From NCBI RefSeq assembly GCF_002807665.1, contig NZ_PEAY01000001.1, positions 186,001 to 250,000 of the forward strand: a DNA stretch of 64,000 nt, in the 5' to 3' direction. Of the stretch, positions 39,310 through 47,533 are shown in pieces. The position numbers were made by a program, and so were the translations under genes. This DNA is from Neoalteromonas facilis. Its GTDB lineage: Bacteria; Pseudomonadota; Gammaproteobacteria; Enterobacterales; Alteromonadaceae. Numbering within the stretch: position 1 is the first letter of the stretch; each line of letters begins with the position of its first letter. The notes below the pieces were generated by a model. That model had not been told where the DNA came from, made no database searches, and saw only the letters and a program-made list of their open reading frames with translations.

Positions 39310-42300
39310 ATGTTTAATCGTTCACGTGCATTAGGCGCTATGTTACTAATGCTCACCGCGCTGATCTTGTCTGGGTGTGGCGGTTCTAGTATTGAAAGTG
39401 GAACCAATAACCTACTGACTTGTGACGCTCCGAATGTACCTGATTCAACAGGTTCAACCTGTGTACCACCACCGCCGATTGCGTGTACGCCGCCGACGGT
39501 ACCGAATGAAACTAATGACGCTTGCGTCGTTGGTGCAGATCCTACATTGCCAGATCCAGTGTTCTTCCCTGGTGATGATCAAGCAGTTCTTTATTACAAC
39601 CGTGCGTCAGTAGATGCAGACAACTCGTCTAACGACCCGGCGTATGAAGGGTATCGTCTACATACGTGGAGCAACGATGCGTGTGATGCGTATTCTGATC
39701 CTGATACAGACTGGGCAGCAGGGCGCATCCATGATGGCGTCGATCCTAACTACGGTGCCTATTGGATCTTAGATCTTAAGCCTGGTTACGCTGGCACTGC
39801 CGGCTCATGCCACAACTTCATCGTGCATATCGGCACTGATGACGCTGGTAAAGACCCAGGTCCAGATCAAAAAGGTCCACTTGACCAAGATGATGCAACT
39901 TATGCTCGTATGAACTTCGTGTTATCGGGTGAAACAACGGTATTCGAATATCCGATCATGTCATTGGGTCCGCAACCGGTTGCTATTGAAGGAATGGCTG
40001 CACACTGGTTAGACGCTAACACTATCGTTTCGGCGATGGACATGGACGGTGTTGAGTCAGTGAAGTTGCACTATTCATCCTCTGCTGATTTAGAAGCAAC
40101 ACTCGAAAATGGGTTAAACGGCACAGCAATTGATTTAGAAGCTGTGACGCTAACTGAACAACAAGCCGCGATTGCACCGCACCTTTCTGGCTTCCCAGCT
40201 TTCCAAGGTGCATGGTCAGCAGAAGATGCTAAGTCTGTATTAAAAGCCCAAACGGTGTTAGCGGGTTATGATGCAGAGGGCACTTTAGTTGCTGCAACCG
40301 GTATTCAGATTGCCAATGCATTGGATCAAATCTATACCGCGGGTGAAGATGACGCTGATGAAGCACAACTTGGCCCAGTTTATACCGACGATGGGATAAC
40401 GGCTGCCGTGTGGGCGCCAACAGCTCAGCGCGTACGTTTGCTTACCTACAATGATAATAAAACCCTTGCCAGTACGTTGAATATGACGCAAGACACCGCT
40501 TCAGGTGTGTGGCGCTACAGTGGTGATATGTCATTGGATCGCACGTTATATCGCTATGAAGTAACGGTTTACCATCCAAGTACTGGTAACGTAGAGGTGC
40601 TCGAAGTAACAGATCCTTATTCGGTTTCTCTGTCTACCAATGGCCGTTTCTCACGTTTTGTTAACCTAGCGGACGATGATCTTAAGCCTGAAGGTTGGGA
40701 TAGTCATGACATTCCAGTGGTTGCTAACCCTGAAGATATCGTGATCTATGAAGGTCATATTCGTGACTTCAGTGTGCGTGATGAAAGTACGACTGCTGAA
40801 AATCGAGGTAAGTATCTAGCGTTTACTGAAGACGGTAGTGCGCCAGTTGAATATCTGCGTGGTATGGCAGAAGCAGGTGTGACGCACTTCCATATGCTAC
40901 CGGCCAATGATATCGCGACAATCGAAGAAGATGAGTCTAAGACTGTTGACTTCGATAGTACGGTTGGCCAACTGTGTTTATTGAACCGCGATGCAAGCGT
41001 GTGTGAAGAAGCGGATAGTTCAATGACATTAGGCGATTTGTTCGCGAGCTACGATGCTGTCCAAGACCCCACTAAAGCGCAGCAGTTGCTAGAAGATATG
41101 CGTAATTATGACCAGTTCAACTGGGGTTATGATCCGCATCACTTTAACGCGCCTGAAGGTAGCTATGCGTCGAGTGCTGAAGGTGTAGAGCGTATCATTG
41201 AAATGCGAGCTATGAACCAAGCGTTGCATGGCCTTGGTCTACGTGTTGCATTGGATGTGGTTTATAACCATACCAACGCATCTGGTGTATTCCCTAAATC
41301 TGTATTGGATAAGGTTGTACCGACTTATTACCATCGTTATGAAGTCGACTCAGGTGCGATTGTGCGTGAAACCTGCTGTGATGATACAGAGCCACGCAAT
41401 GTCATGATGGAAAAATTGATGCATGACTCATTGCTGTTGTGGACCGAACACTACAAGTTCGATGCATTCCGCTTTGATATCATGAGTCAAGCCAGCAAAG
41501 ACACTATGGTGCGCCTGCGTGATGCAGTTCAGGCTGTTGATCCGGACAACTACTTCTATGGTGAGGGTTGGACAAAAATTGACCGTGGCTATGAGCAGGC
41601 TAACCAGTTAAATATGGCTGGTACTGAAATCGGTACCTTTAACGACCGTATTCGTGAAGCTATTCGTCAGGGCGAGATCTTCATGCGTGAAGATGATGGC
41701 GCTGCCTTATCGGCACAAGACCGCGTTAAGTCTGGTTTAGCAGGTACACTGTCTGACTATATTCTTGAAACATCTGGCGGTGTTGCAACCACTACAAGTT
41801 CATTGGGTGGATACGCAGCAGATCCTGCTGACATTATTAACTATGTTTCAAAACACGATAATGAAACATTGTGGGATCAGTTCAACTATACATTGCCATC
41901 TGATTTGACCCTTGAAGAAAGAGTCCGTGCGCAAAATATCGGTATTGGTTTACCGATCATGGCGCAAGGTATTCCATTCTTACAAATGGGTGGCGATATG
42001 TTGCGCTCTAAGTCTATGGACAGAAATACCTATGATGCAGGTGATTGGTTCAACTACGTCGACTTTACCCAGCAAAGCAACAACTGGAACGTCGGTTTGC
42101 CACTCGCGCAAGATAACCAGAGCCGTTGGAATGAAATGGCAACCTTTATTTATGCGCCTGAACGCGCTGCAAGCATGACTGAAATCGAGTTTGCATCTGA
42201 CGTGTTCAAAGAGTTACTGCAAATTCGTAAAGGCAGCTCATTGTTCCGTCTTACAACAGCGCAAGACATTATTGAGCGTGTCGGTTTCCACAACATTGGT

Positions 42301-43650
42301 AGTCGCCAGGAGCAAGGTTTAATCTTGATGAGCCTTGACGATGGTATTACGCCAGACAGCGATGTAATGCTGAGCGATATTGATTCAGCATATGACGCGG
42401 TAGTTGTTGCGGTAAACAGTGGTTACGAAGAGAAGTCAATTACGGTAAATACCGCAACAGGCTTTGAACTACACGCTATTCATGCCGGTTCTGTTGATCC
42501 TGTAGTACGAGGCGCTAGCTTCGCTGAAGGCGAAGATGGTAATGGAACCTTTACAATTCCTGCGTTAACTATGGCAGTGTTTGTTAAACCGCAAATGGGC
42601 GCACAAGGCTACGGTTTATCGGCTTATGCGACATCCGGCGCGCCTGATGTTGTACCGTTTGGTGACACAGTAGTGTATCTGCGCGGTGGCATGAACGGTT
42701 GGGGTACAGCAGATCCTATGACTTATAAAGGTGATGGTGTATACAGCGTAGAAGTTAACCTGACTGCTGGTGAAGAGGTTCAATTCAAAGTGGCGTCAGA
42801 AGACTGGGCTACTGTTAACCTTGGAGCCCCTGATGGTGAACCAACAGGCGTTGTTGAGGATGAAGAAAAAGTCATCGCTACAAGCAACAATAACCTTGTA
42901 TTCACAGCGGCTACGACTACGAGCTATAAATTTAGCATCGATGCGTCGGATACTGCAGAAATACTGATGACCGTTAGTAAAGCTGATCCGTATTTCGATA
43001 ACACGGTTTATCTACGTGGCGGAATGAATGGTTGGGGAACTGACAATCCATTCAACTTTAAAGGCGATGGATTGTATACCGTAGCGGTTGATTTAGATGC
43101 TGCAAGTTATGAGTTTAAAGTTGCCACGGATGATTGGGCTACCGTGAACTTGGGGGCTGTTAGCGGTGATGATGCTGATAAGCGCGTTGAGTTAGAGGAA
43201 GCGACATTCCTAGCACCATCAAACGATAACTTGTACATCGTAATAGAAGACGCAGAGTCTTATGTATTTGCATGGGATAATGCGACGCCTGATAACCCAT
43301 TATTGCGCGTTTTCAAAGACCAGTTCTTCGGTTCTACGCCAGTATTTGTGCGTGGCGGTATGAACGGTTGGGGCACTGATGATGAATTAGTTTATCAAGG
43401 CGATGGTGTTTACTCAGTCGATATTACATTGGGTGGTGGTGCTGTTGAGTTTAAAGTAGCCAGTGATGATTGGGCTACGGTAAACCTTGGCGCACCAGAC
43501 GGTGAGAGCAATGAAGTTAACGTTGGAGCTCCATTTAATATGGCGCCTAGCAATAACAACATGCGTATCGATACTGAGTCTGCAACTTTTGAATTTAAGG
43601 TTACAGGCCCAGAAAGAGGTTCACCTCAAGTGACTGTTACGCAAAAGTAA
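39310..43650 (+). CDS. Pullulanase-type GH13 lipoprotein with three C-terminal repeats
   Basis: 1446-residue debranching enzyme for alpha-1,6 bonds of pullulan or starch. Lipobox LSGC (Cys23); the ATG at 39310 has GGAG 9 bases upstream and gives a clean lipoprotein signal, unlike the open start at 39238. Order: CBM41-like region (about 95-200), CBM48-like region (about 355-440), then GH13. The GH13 part has the pullulanase motif FNWGYDP, DVVYNHT, FRFDIMS with nucleophile Asp723, GEGW with Glu752 and SKHDNETL with Asp850. A PulA-type C-terminal beta domain follows. Residues after about 1110 hold three repeats with RGGMNGWGT and DDWATVNLGA. Cell-surface role is likely. Confidence 0.93.
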   Translation: MFNRSRALGAMLLMLTALILSGCGGSSIESGTNNLLTCDAPNVPDSTGSTCVPPPPIACTPPTVPNETNDACVVGADPTLPDPVFFPGDDQAVLYYNRASVDADNSSNDPAYEGYRLHTWSNDACDAYSDPDTDWAAGRIHDGVDPNYGAYWILDLKPGYAGTAGSCHNFIVHIGTDDAGKDPGPDQKGPLDQDDATYARMNFVLSGETTVFEYPIMSLGPQPVAIEGMAAHWLDANTIVSAMDMDGVESVKLHYSSSADLEATLENGLNGTAIDLEAVTLTEQQAAIAPHLSGFPAFQGAWSAEDAKSVLKAQTVLAGYDAEGTLVAATGIQIANALDQIYTAGEDDADEAQLGPVYTDDGITAAVWAPTAQRVRLLTYNDNKTLASTLNMTQDTASGVWRYSGDMSLDRTLYRYEVTVYHPSTGNVEVLEVTDPYSVSLSTNGRFSRFVNLADDDLKPEGWDSHDIPVVANPEDIVIYEGHIRDFSVRDESTTAENRGKYLAFTEDGSAPVEYLRGMAEAGVTHFHMLPANDIATIEEDESKTVDFDSTVGQLCLLNRDASVCEEADSSMTLGDLFASYDAVQDPTKAQQLLEDMRNYDQFNWGYDPHHFNAPEGSYASSAEGVERIIEMRAMNQALHGLGLRVALDVVYNHTNASGVFPKSVLDKVVPTYYHRYEVDSGAIVRETCCDDTEPRNVMMEKLMHDSLLLWTEHYKFDAFRFDIMSQASKDTMVRLRDAVQAVDPDNYFYGEGWTKIDRGYEQANQLNMAGTEIGTFNDRIREAIRQGEIFMREDDGAALSAQDRVKSGLAGTLSDYILETSGGVATTTSSLGGYAADPADIINYVSKHDNETLWDQFNYTLPSDLTLEERVRAQNIGIGLPIMAQGIPFLQMGGDMLRSKSMDRNTYDAGDWFNYVDFTQQSNNWNVGLPLAQDNQSRWNEMATFIYAPERAASMTEIEFASDVFKELLQIRKGSSLFRLTTAQDIIERVGFHNIGSRQEQGLILMSLDDGITPDSDVMLSDIDSAYDAVVVAVNSGYEEKSITVNTATGFELHAIHAGSVDPVVRGASFAEGEDGNGTFTIPALTMAVFVKPQMGAQGYGLSAYATSGAPDVVPFGDTVVYLRGGMNGWGTADPMTYKGDGVYSVEVNLTAGEEVQFKVASEDWATVNLGAPDGEPTGVVEDEEKVIATSNNNLVFTAATTTSYKFSIDASDTAEILMTVSKADPYFDNTVYLRGGMNGWGTDNPFNFKGDGLYTVAVDLDAASYEFKVATDDWATVNLGAVSGDDADKRVELEEATFLAPSNDNLYIVIEDAESYVFAWDNATPDNPLLRVFKDQFFGSTPVFVRGGMNGWGTDDELVYQGDGVYSVDITLGGGAVEFKVASDDWATVNLGAPDGESNEVNVGAPFNMAPSNNNMRIDTESATFEFKVTGPERGSPQVTVTQK
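42661..43647 (+). repeat. Three tandem protein-domain repeats in the pullulanase
   Basis: Three copies of an approximately 100-residue domain start near 42661, 42999 and 43336. Each shares RGGMNGWGT, a GDGxYxV strand and (S/T/E)DWATVNLGA. The RGxMNxW pattern recalls the E-set/CBM48-like carbohydrate-binding fold; binding is inferred. Confidence 0.85.
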
Positions 43651-43666
43651 CGGGTAAATGAAGGTT

Positions 43667-43693
43667 AAAAAAGGCTGCTTTGCAGCCTTTTTT
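43667..43693 (+). terminator. Pullulanase intrinsic terminator
   Basis: 12-bp perfect stem AAAAAAGGCTGC/GCAGCCTTTTTT with loop TTT; bidirectional in form. Lies 16 bases past the stop. Confidence 0.93.
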
Positions 43694-43931
43694 ATTGGGA
43701 GAGCGAAAATTAGGTACAAATGAGCGCGGGCATGTTTTCACTGCTGCTAACTAGTTTTAGGCGCGTATCGATTATGAAACTGCAGAAGCGCGCTTTAGTA
43801 GCTGTTAGGGGGGAGCCAGCAGAGAATATTGCACTTATGTTAGTGGCTTTTAATATAGTTCGATTAAAAATAGTTATCCTTACAGTAAAAAGTATTTTCT
43901 TTAATTTGCCTCAATTAGCGCTATCTTGATC

Positions 43932-43948
43932 ATATCCACTGTGGATAT
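43932..43948. repeat. Perfect inverted repeat, operator-like
   Basis: ATATCCAC and GTGGATAT separated by one base. A related element, ATATCC-GT-GGATAT, lies at 44207-44220 over the start codon of the LysR gene. Possible binding sites of the same regulator for the small gene at 43964 and for lysR itself. Confidence 0.5.
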
Positions 43949-43963
43949 AACTGTTACAAAGAG

Positions 43964-44110
43964 ATGAACAAGAAACACAAACGTTTTGACGACGAATACG
44001 AAGACGATTTTGACGATTTTGGTAAAGGCAAGAAAAAGGAATCCCAGCGCAGCCGCTTTCATCGAGAGCAAAAGCGTCACGGTTCTGATCACCAAGAATA
44101 CGCGCAATAA
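43964..44110 (+). CDS. Highly charged 48-residue protein
   Basis: A short ORF of 48 codons with strong compositional structure: MNKKHKRF, then an acidic stretch DDEYEDDFDDF (about residues 9-19), a basic stretch GKGKKK, then a basic, glutamine-rich tail. It has no signal peptide, membrane segment or cysteine. I do not recognise a family. The ribosome site is weak (AAAGAG directly before ATG). It is followed by a hairpin at 44128-44156. A frame on the opposite strand over the same bases looks like a shadow. The even charge blocks make a random ORF unlikely, but proof is lacking. Confidence 0.55.
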   Translation: MNKKHKRFDDEYEDDFDDFGKGKKKESQRSRFHREQKRHGSDHQEYAQ

Positions 44111-44127
44111 TTGTCCGTTGTCTTAAT

Positions 44128-44156
44128 CAAGGGTATCTTTTTGTGAGATACCCTTG
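44128..44156 (+). terminator. Hairpin after the small charged gene
   Basis: 11-bp perfect stem CAAGGGTATCT/AGATACCCTTG with loop TTTTGTG, 17 bases after the stop. It lacks a T-run, so terminator activity is uncertain. Confidence 0.5.
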
Positions 44157-44206
44157 CCTGTAGCTCGTTATCAGTAGATACTCGAGGTATTCGAGTTTTA
44201 TCGCTG

Positions 44207-44220
44207 ATATCCGTGGATAT
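44207..44220. promoter_or_regulatory. Inverted repeat over the LysR start codon
   Basis: ATATCC and GGATAT arms around GT, with the GTG start codon of the LysR gene inside. Shares its arms with the element at 43932-43948. Candidate autoregulatory site. Confidence 0.35.
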
Positions 44221-45028
44221 TCGTTTTCTATCTACCTTCATCGAGGTGTGCAAAACACGCCATTTTGGCAGGGCTGCCGAGAATCTGTTTATTACTCAAG
44301 CCGCTGTAAGTGCACGTATACGCTCATTAGAAGAGTTTTACGAAACCGTACTGTTTGAACGTACGCGAAATCATATCAAACCAACCTTGGCAGGGGAGCA
44401 ACTGCTTCCATTTGCAGAACAAATCGTATCAACGCTTAAGCACAGTAAAACGGTTATTGCAGAGCAAAGTAATACCCAACTTAATTTAGCAACGACGGAA
44501 TTAGCCGGAGAAGTTTTATCTTATGCGCTGTTAGACGTTGTGGAAAAGCATATTGAACAACAGCAGATCAGCTTAAACACACTATCTGTTGAAGCCTTAT
44601 CCCGTCAATTGCATGAGCGAACCGCTGCGATTGGTATTTCGACAGAGTTACCCAAATCTGAGGACTTTGCTCATTTCGCAATTGCAGAAGAGTGTTTAGC
44701 TCTGTACAGACCCATCTTATTTCCCGAAGCTAACGAGTTGATTGTTCAAGTACAATATCCAGGGAAACTGTTAGACGCTATTCAAATTCAATTTACGCCG
44801 GCGAGAAAGCCACACTTCCAAACGAACTCCCTCCGAGTGGCCTGCTTGCAGGCTAACAGAGTAGGGAGCTTAGTTGTATTGCCTGAGTCTTGGGTAAAAC
44901 AGCAGGGCATTGAAAAATGGGTCAAGGTAGCGACATTAGATGCCGACCCACTCATTGTATACGCGAGCTACTTAAAGCAGCTCGATTTAGATTGGGTAAA
45001 AGAAGTGCTAGCGTCGCTGTTGAATTAG
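44213..45028 (+). CDS. LysR-family transcriptional regulator (HdfR-like)
   Basis: 271 residues. The N-terminal winged HTH has the pattern RHFGRAAENLFITQAAVSAR (about residues 16-35), and LFERTRNHIKPTLAGEQLL ends the domain; this form is close to HdfR-type LysR proteins. The effector domain is shorter than average. GTG start with a weak ribosome site; the start codon lies inside an inverted repeat. Target unknown. It converges with the zinc-protease-like gene, stops four bases apart. Confidence 0.85.
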   Translation: MDIRFLSTFIEVCKTRHFGRAAENLFITQAAVSARIRSLEEFYETVLFERTRNHIKPTLAGEQLLPFAEQIVSTLKHSKTVIAEQSNTQLNLATTELAGEVLSYALLDVVEKHIEQQQISLNTLSVEALSRQLHERTAAIGISTELPKSEDFAHFAIAEECLALYRPILFPEANELIVQVQYPGKLLDAIQIQFTPARKPHFQTNSLRVACLQANRVGSLVVLPESWVKQQGIEKWVKVATLDADPLIVYASYLKQLDLDWVKEVLASLLN

Positions 45029-45032
45029 CGGC

Positions 45033-45485
45033 TCACTCATTGGGTTCGGTCAGAATGTACTCATGTTCTGGGTCGACAATCAGACGGCCACTCATCGCCT
45101 CTCGCCCAAGCAGCATCAAATAGGTCATTTCAGAACGATCCGTTAAGGTTAATTGGATTTGCCATTGCATACCGGCAAGCACAATATCCGTTTCAATAAC
45201 ATACCGACGCTCACGCGTTGCCGTAGAACTTTTGATGTTTTTGACCGCACTGATTTTGGCTTCACGACGAACAATCTCATCGACGTTGTGAATATTGGGG
45301 TGGATATCAAAGCTTACCCATTCTTCCCCGTCACGTTGAAACTCATCAATGTTATCGACATGGAGTGATGAGGTTGCAGCGCCAGTATCGACGCGGATAT
45401 TAAGGCCTTCAATCGCTAACTCCGGCAAATCACATAATTCAAGTGCACCAACAAGGTGTTTATTATTAACTACACGCATTGTCAT
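45033..45485 (-). CDS. RimB-like retropepsin-fold protease
   Basis: 150 residues of the family named 'putative ATP-dependent zinc protease' (PF05618-type). It carries the retropepsin-like DTGAATSSLH motif at about residues 33-42 and the LLGREAM block near 128. In Pseudomonas the related RimB works with RimK in changing the glutamate tail of ribosomal protein S6; here it is the third gene of a rimK operon, which supports the same role. The preceding gene stops seven bases upstream. Confidence 0.85.
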   Translation of the reverse strand: MTMRVVNNKHLVGALELCDLPELAIEGLNIRVDTGAATSSLHVDNIDEFQRDGEEWVSFDIHPNIHNVDEIVRREAKISAVKNIKSSTATRERRYVIETDIVLAGMQWQIQLTLTDRSEMTYLMLLGREAMSGRLIVDPEHEYILTEPNE

Positions 45486-45492
45486 TTCTCAT

Positions 45493-46518
45493 TTAGTAAA
45501 CAATAGTGGGTTCGTCCACGTTTAAATCGTCTTGTAATAGTTCTACATGTTGCGCCACTGAATCAGGCTTAGAAAAGTAGGCAATGTGGTACATGGCTTC
45601 GCCTGCTTGTGTCAGGGGAATATTTTGTTTGCCAATTACTATTCCTTCAGCAGGACTGACTATGCTGTCTAATTCAGTACCATAAGGGTCAGAAATGCGG
45701 GCTAATACATCACCCTTTGATACGTGATCGCCAAGTTGTGCAACATGATGCACAAATCCGCTTTCCGAAGCCCTGACCCAGCCGCTTTCGTGGGCGATAA
45801 AGCGTTTAATATCGCGCCCCTTGGCTTTACGCTTGTTGAGCATACCAATTTCACGCATGACATTTATGATCCCTTTAACCCCTGCACGGATAGAGAATTC
45901 GTCATAGCGTAATGCTTGACCGGCTTCATAGAGTATTACTTTTACGCCAACATCCCCCGCGGCCTGACGCAATGAACCATCGCGAATATCAGCGTTTAAC
46001 ATTACCGGTACGCCGAAAGCACTGGCAATATTAAAGGTTTCTTCATCTTCAAAATCTCCCCTTATCTGAGGCAGGTTACTGCGGTGAATAGCACCGGTAT
46101 GTAAATCGATGCCGTAGTCAGATTTTTGGATTATTTCTTTGAGGAAAAGGTTTGCGATTCGGCCCGCTAACGACCCTTTTTTGGTGCCGGGAAAGCTCCG
46201 GTTTAAATCTCTTCTATCGGGTAAATAGCGGCTTTGGTTCAGTACCCCATAAACATTTACCATTGGCACGGCAATCAACGTACCGCGCAGGTTCTTAATG
46301 CTCTTAGATTTGAGTAAACGCCCTACAATTTCGATGCCATTGAGCTCATCTCCATGGATGGCGGAACTGACAAACAAAGTAGGGCCGGGGCGCTTTCCTC
46401 GCTGTACATGTACAGGGATCGACATGTGCGTGTCGGTATATAACGGCGGCAACGGTAACTCTAATCGTTTGGTTTCACCAACGCTTATCTTTACACCACC
46501 GATAATTAAATCGCTCAT
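45493..46518 (-). CDS. Succinylglutamate desuccinylase/aspartoacylase family peptidase-like protein
   Basis: 341-residue zinc hydrolase of the M14-like AstE/AspA family. Zinc ligands are in HGDELNGIEI (HxxE) near residue 56, and a later DLHTGAIHRSN holds the third histidine near 140. A small C-terminal beta domain (GWVRASESGFVHHVAQLGD) follows, as in this family's longer members. Its place between rimK and the RimB-like gene suggests action on glutamylated or acylated peptides or amino acids; the substrate is not known. Three-base gap to rimK. Confidence 0.87.
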   Translation of the reverse strand: MSDLIIGGVKISVGETKRLELPLPPLYTDTHMSIPVHVQRGKRPGPTLFVSSAIHGDELNGIEIVGRLLKSKSIKNLRGTLIAVPMVNVYGVLNQSRYLPDRRDLNRSFPGTKKGSLAGRIANLFLKEIIQKSDYGIDLHTGAIHRSNLPQIRGDFEDEETFNIASAFGVPVMLNADIRDGSLRQAAGDVGVKVILYEAGQALRYDEFSIRAGVKGIINVMREIGMLNKRKAKGRDIKRFIAHESGWVRASESGFVHHVAQLGDHVSKGDVLARISDPYGTELDSIVSPAEGIVIGKQNIPLTQAGEAMYHIAYFSKPDSVAQHVELLQDDLNVDEPTIVY

Positions 46519-46521
46519 GTA

Positions 46522-47430
46522 TTAACCTTTTCCGCGGGTTTTAGTACTCGTTTTAGCTGACAGTTTACTTTCGATGTGCGTCATCAACATACCTGCTACA
46601 TCTTTCCCCGTCGCAGTTTCAATTCCTTCCAATCCAGGTGATGAATTCACTTCCATTACTACCGGCCCATTCTTAGAGCGTAAAATATCAACACCGGCCA
46701 TGTTTAAACCCATGGTTTTAGCGGCATCGACGGCTGTTTTGCGTTCAGTCGGTGAGAGTCGAACAATGCTGGCTGAACCACCCCGGTGAAGGTTTGAACG
46801 GAATTCCCCCGGGGCTGCCTGTCGCTTCATGGCCGCGATGACTTTACCGCCTACAACTAAGCAGCGTATATCAGCACCACCGGCCTCTTTGATGTATTCC
46901 TGTACCAAAATGTTAGCGCCAATTCCCATAAACGCTTCAATGATGGCTTCAGCGGCTTTAGCGGTGTCTGCCAATACAACACCGATACCTTGTGTGCCTT
47001 CTAGCAACTTAATAACGACAGGGGCACCACCGACATTTTTGATTAAATCGTCAATTCTGTCTGGGTGATTGGCAAAGCCCGTACGCGGCATTCCAATCCC
47101 TTTTCGGGACAGTAGTTGAAGAGAGCGTAGTTTGTCACGAGAGCGGCTAATGGCAACTGACTCGTTGATTGAGTAGGTGCCCATCATTTCGAATTGACGC
47201 ACGACAGATGTGCCATAAAAGGTTACCGATGCACCAATGCGCGGTATAACCGCATCGTACTTAGGTAGTGGTTTACCTTTATAGCGAACCGAAGGTCGGT
47301 TGCTAGTTATATCCATATAGCAGTGCATGGTGTCGATGACATCAACGCGATGCCCTCGTTGTTCACCTGCTTCAACTAAGCGACGAGTGGAATAAAGACG
47401 AGGATTCCTTGAGAGTACGGCAATGCGCAT
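46522..47430 (-). CDS. rimK: Alpha-L-glutamate ligase RimK
   Basis: ATP-grasp enzyme that adds glutamate residues to the C-terminus of ribosomal protein S6; some members also make poly-alpha-glutamate. 302 residues. Features are [18 protein letters not shown] at the N-terminus, [13 protein letters not shown] near 65, ATP-binding [14 protein letters not shown] near 140, [18 protein letters not shown] near 180 and [12 protein letters not shown] near 265. First gene of a three-gene minus-strand operon. No strong promoter was identified in the 103-base gap upstream. Confidence 0.93.
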   Translation of the reverse strand: MRIAVLSRNPRLYSTRRLVEAGEQRGHRVDVIDTMHCYMDITSNRPSVRYKGKPLPKYDAVIPRIGASVTFYGTSVVRQFEMMGTYSINESVAISRSRDKLRSLQLLSRKGIGMPRTGFANHPDRIDDLIKNVGGAPVVIKLLEGTQGIGVVLADTAKAAEAIIEAFMGIGANILVQEYIKEAGGADIRCLVVGGKVIAAMKRQAAPGEFRSNLHRGGSASIVRLSPTERKTAVDAAKTMGLNMAGVDILRSKNGPVVMEVNSSPGLEGIETATGKDVAGMLMTHIESKLSAKTSTKTRGKG

Positions 47431-47533
47431 AATAGTGTTCCAAATTATTTTCTATAGTTTATCAGCGTACTGATGTTGCTGAATATAAAATACTGTAACC
47501 AAAATGAAAGTTTATAAAGCCTAACACCTTTTT

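Larger units (their letters stand above)
43651..43963. other. Intergenic region after the pullulanase
   Basis: 313 bases. It holds the pullulanase terminator and, near its end, a perfect inverted repeat ATATCCAC/GTGGATAT at 43932-43948. A 69-codon open frame at 43720-43929 shows no gene-like properties. No other gene is visible. Confidence 0.6.

Noticed and set aside
43720..43929. 69-codon open frame after the pullulanase terminator
   Set aside because: No ribosome site, mixed composition, no recognisable domain, and it ends inside the region before the small charged gene.
43901..44107. Minus-strand 68-codon frame over the small charged gene
   Set aside because: Its Val/Phe/Leu-rich translation is the mirror of the Lys/Asp-rich codons on the + strand; the + strand gene is the better reading.
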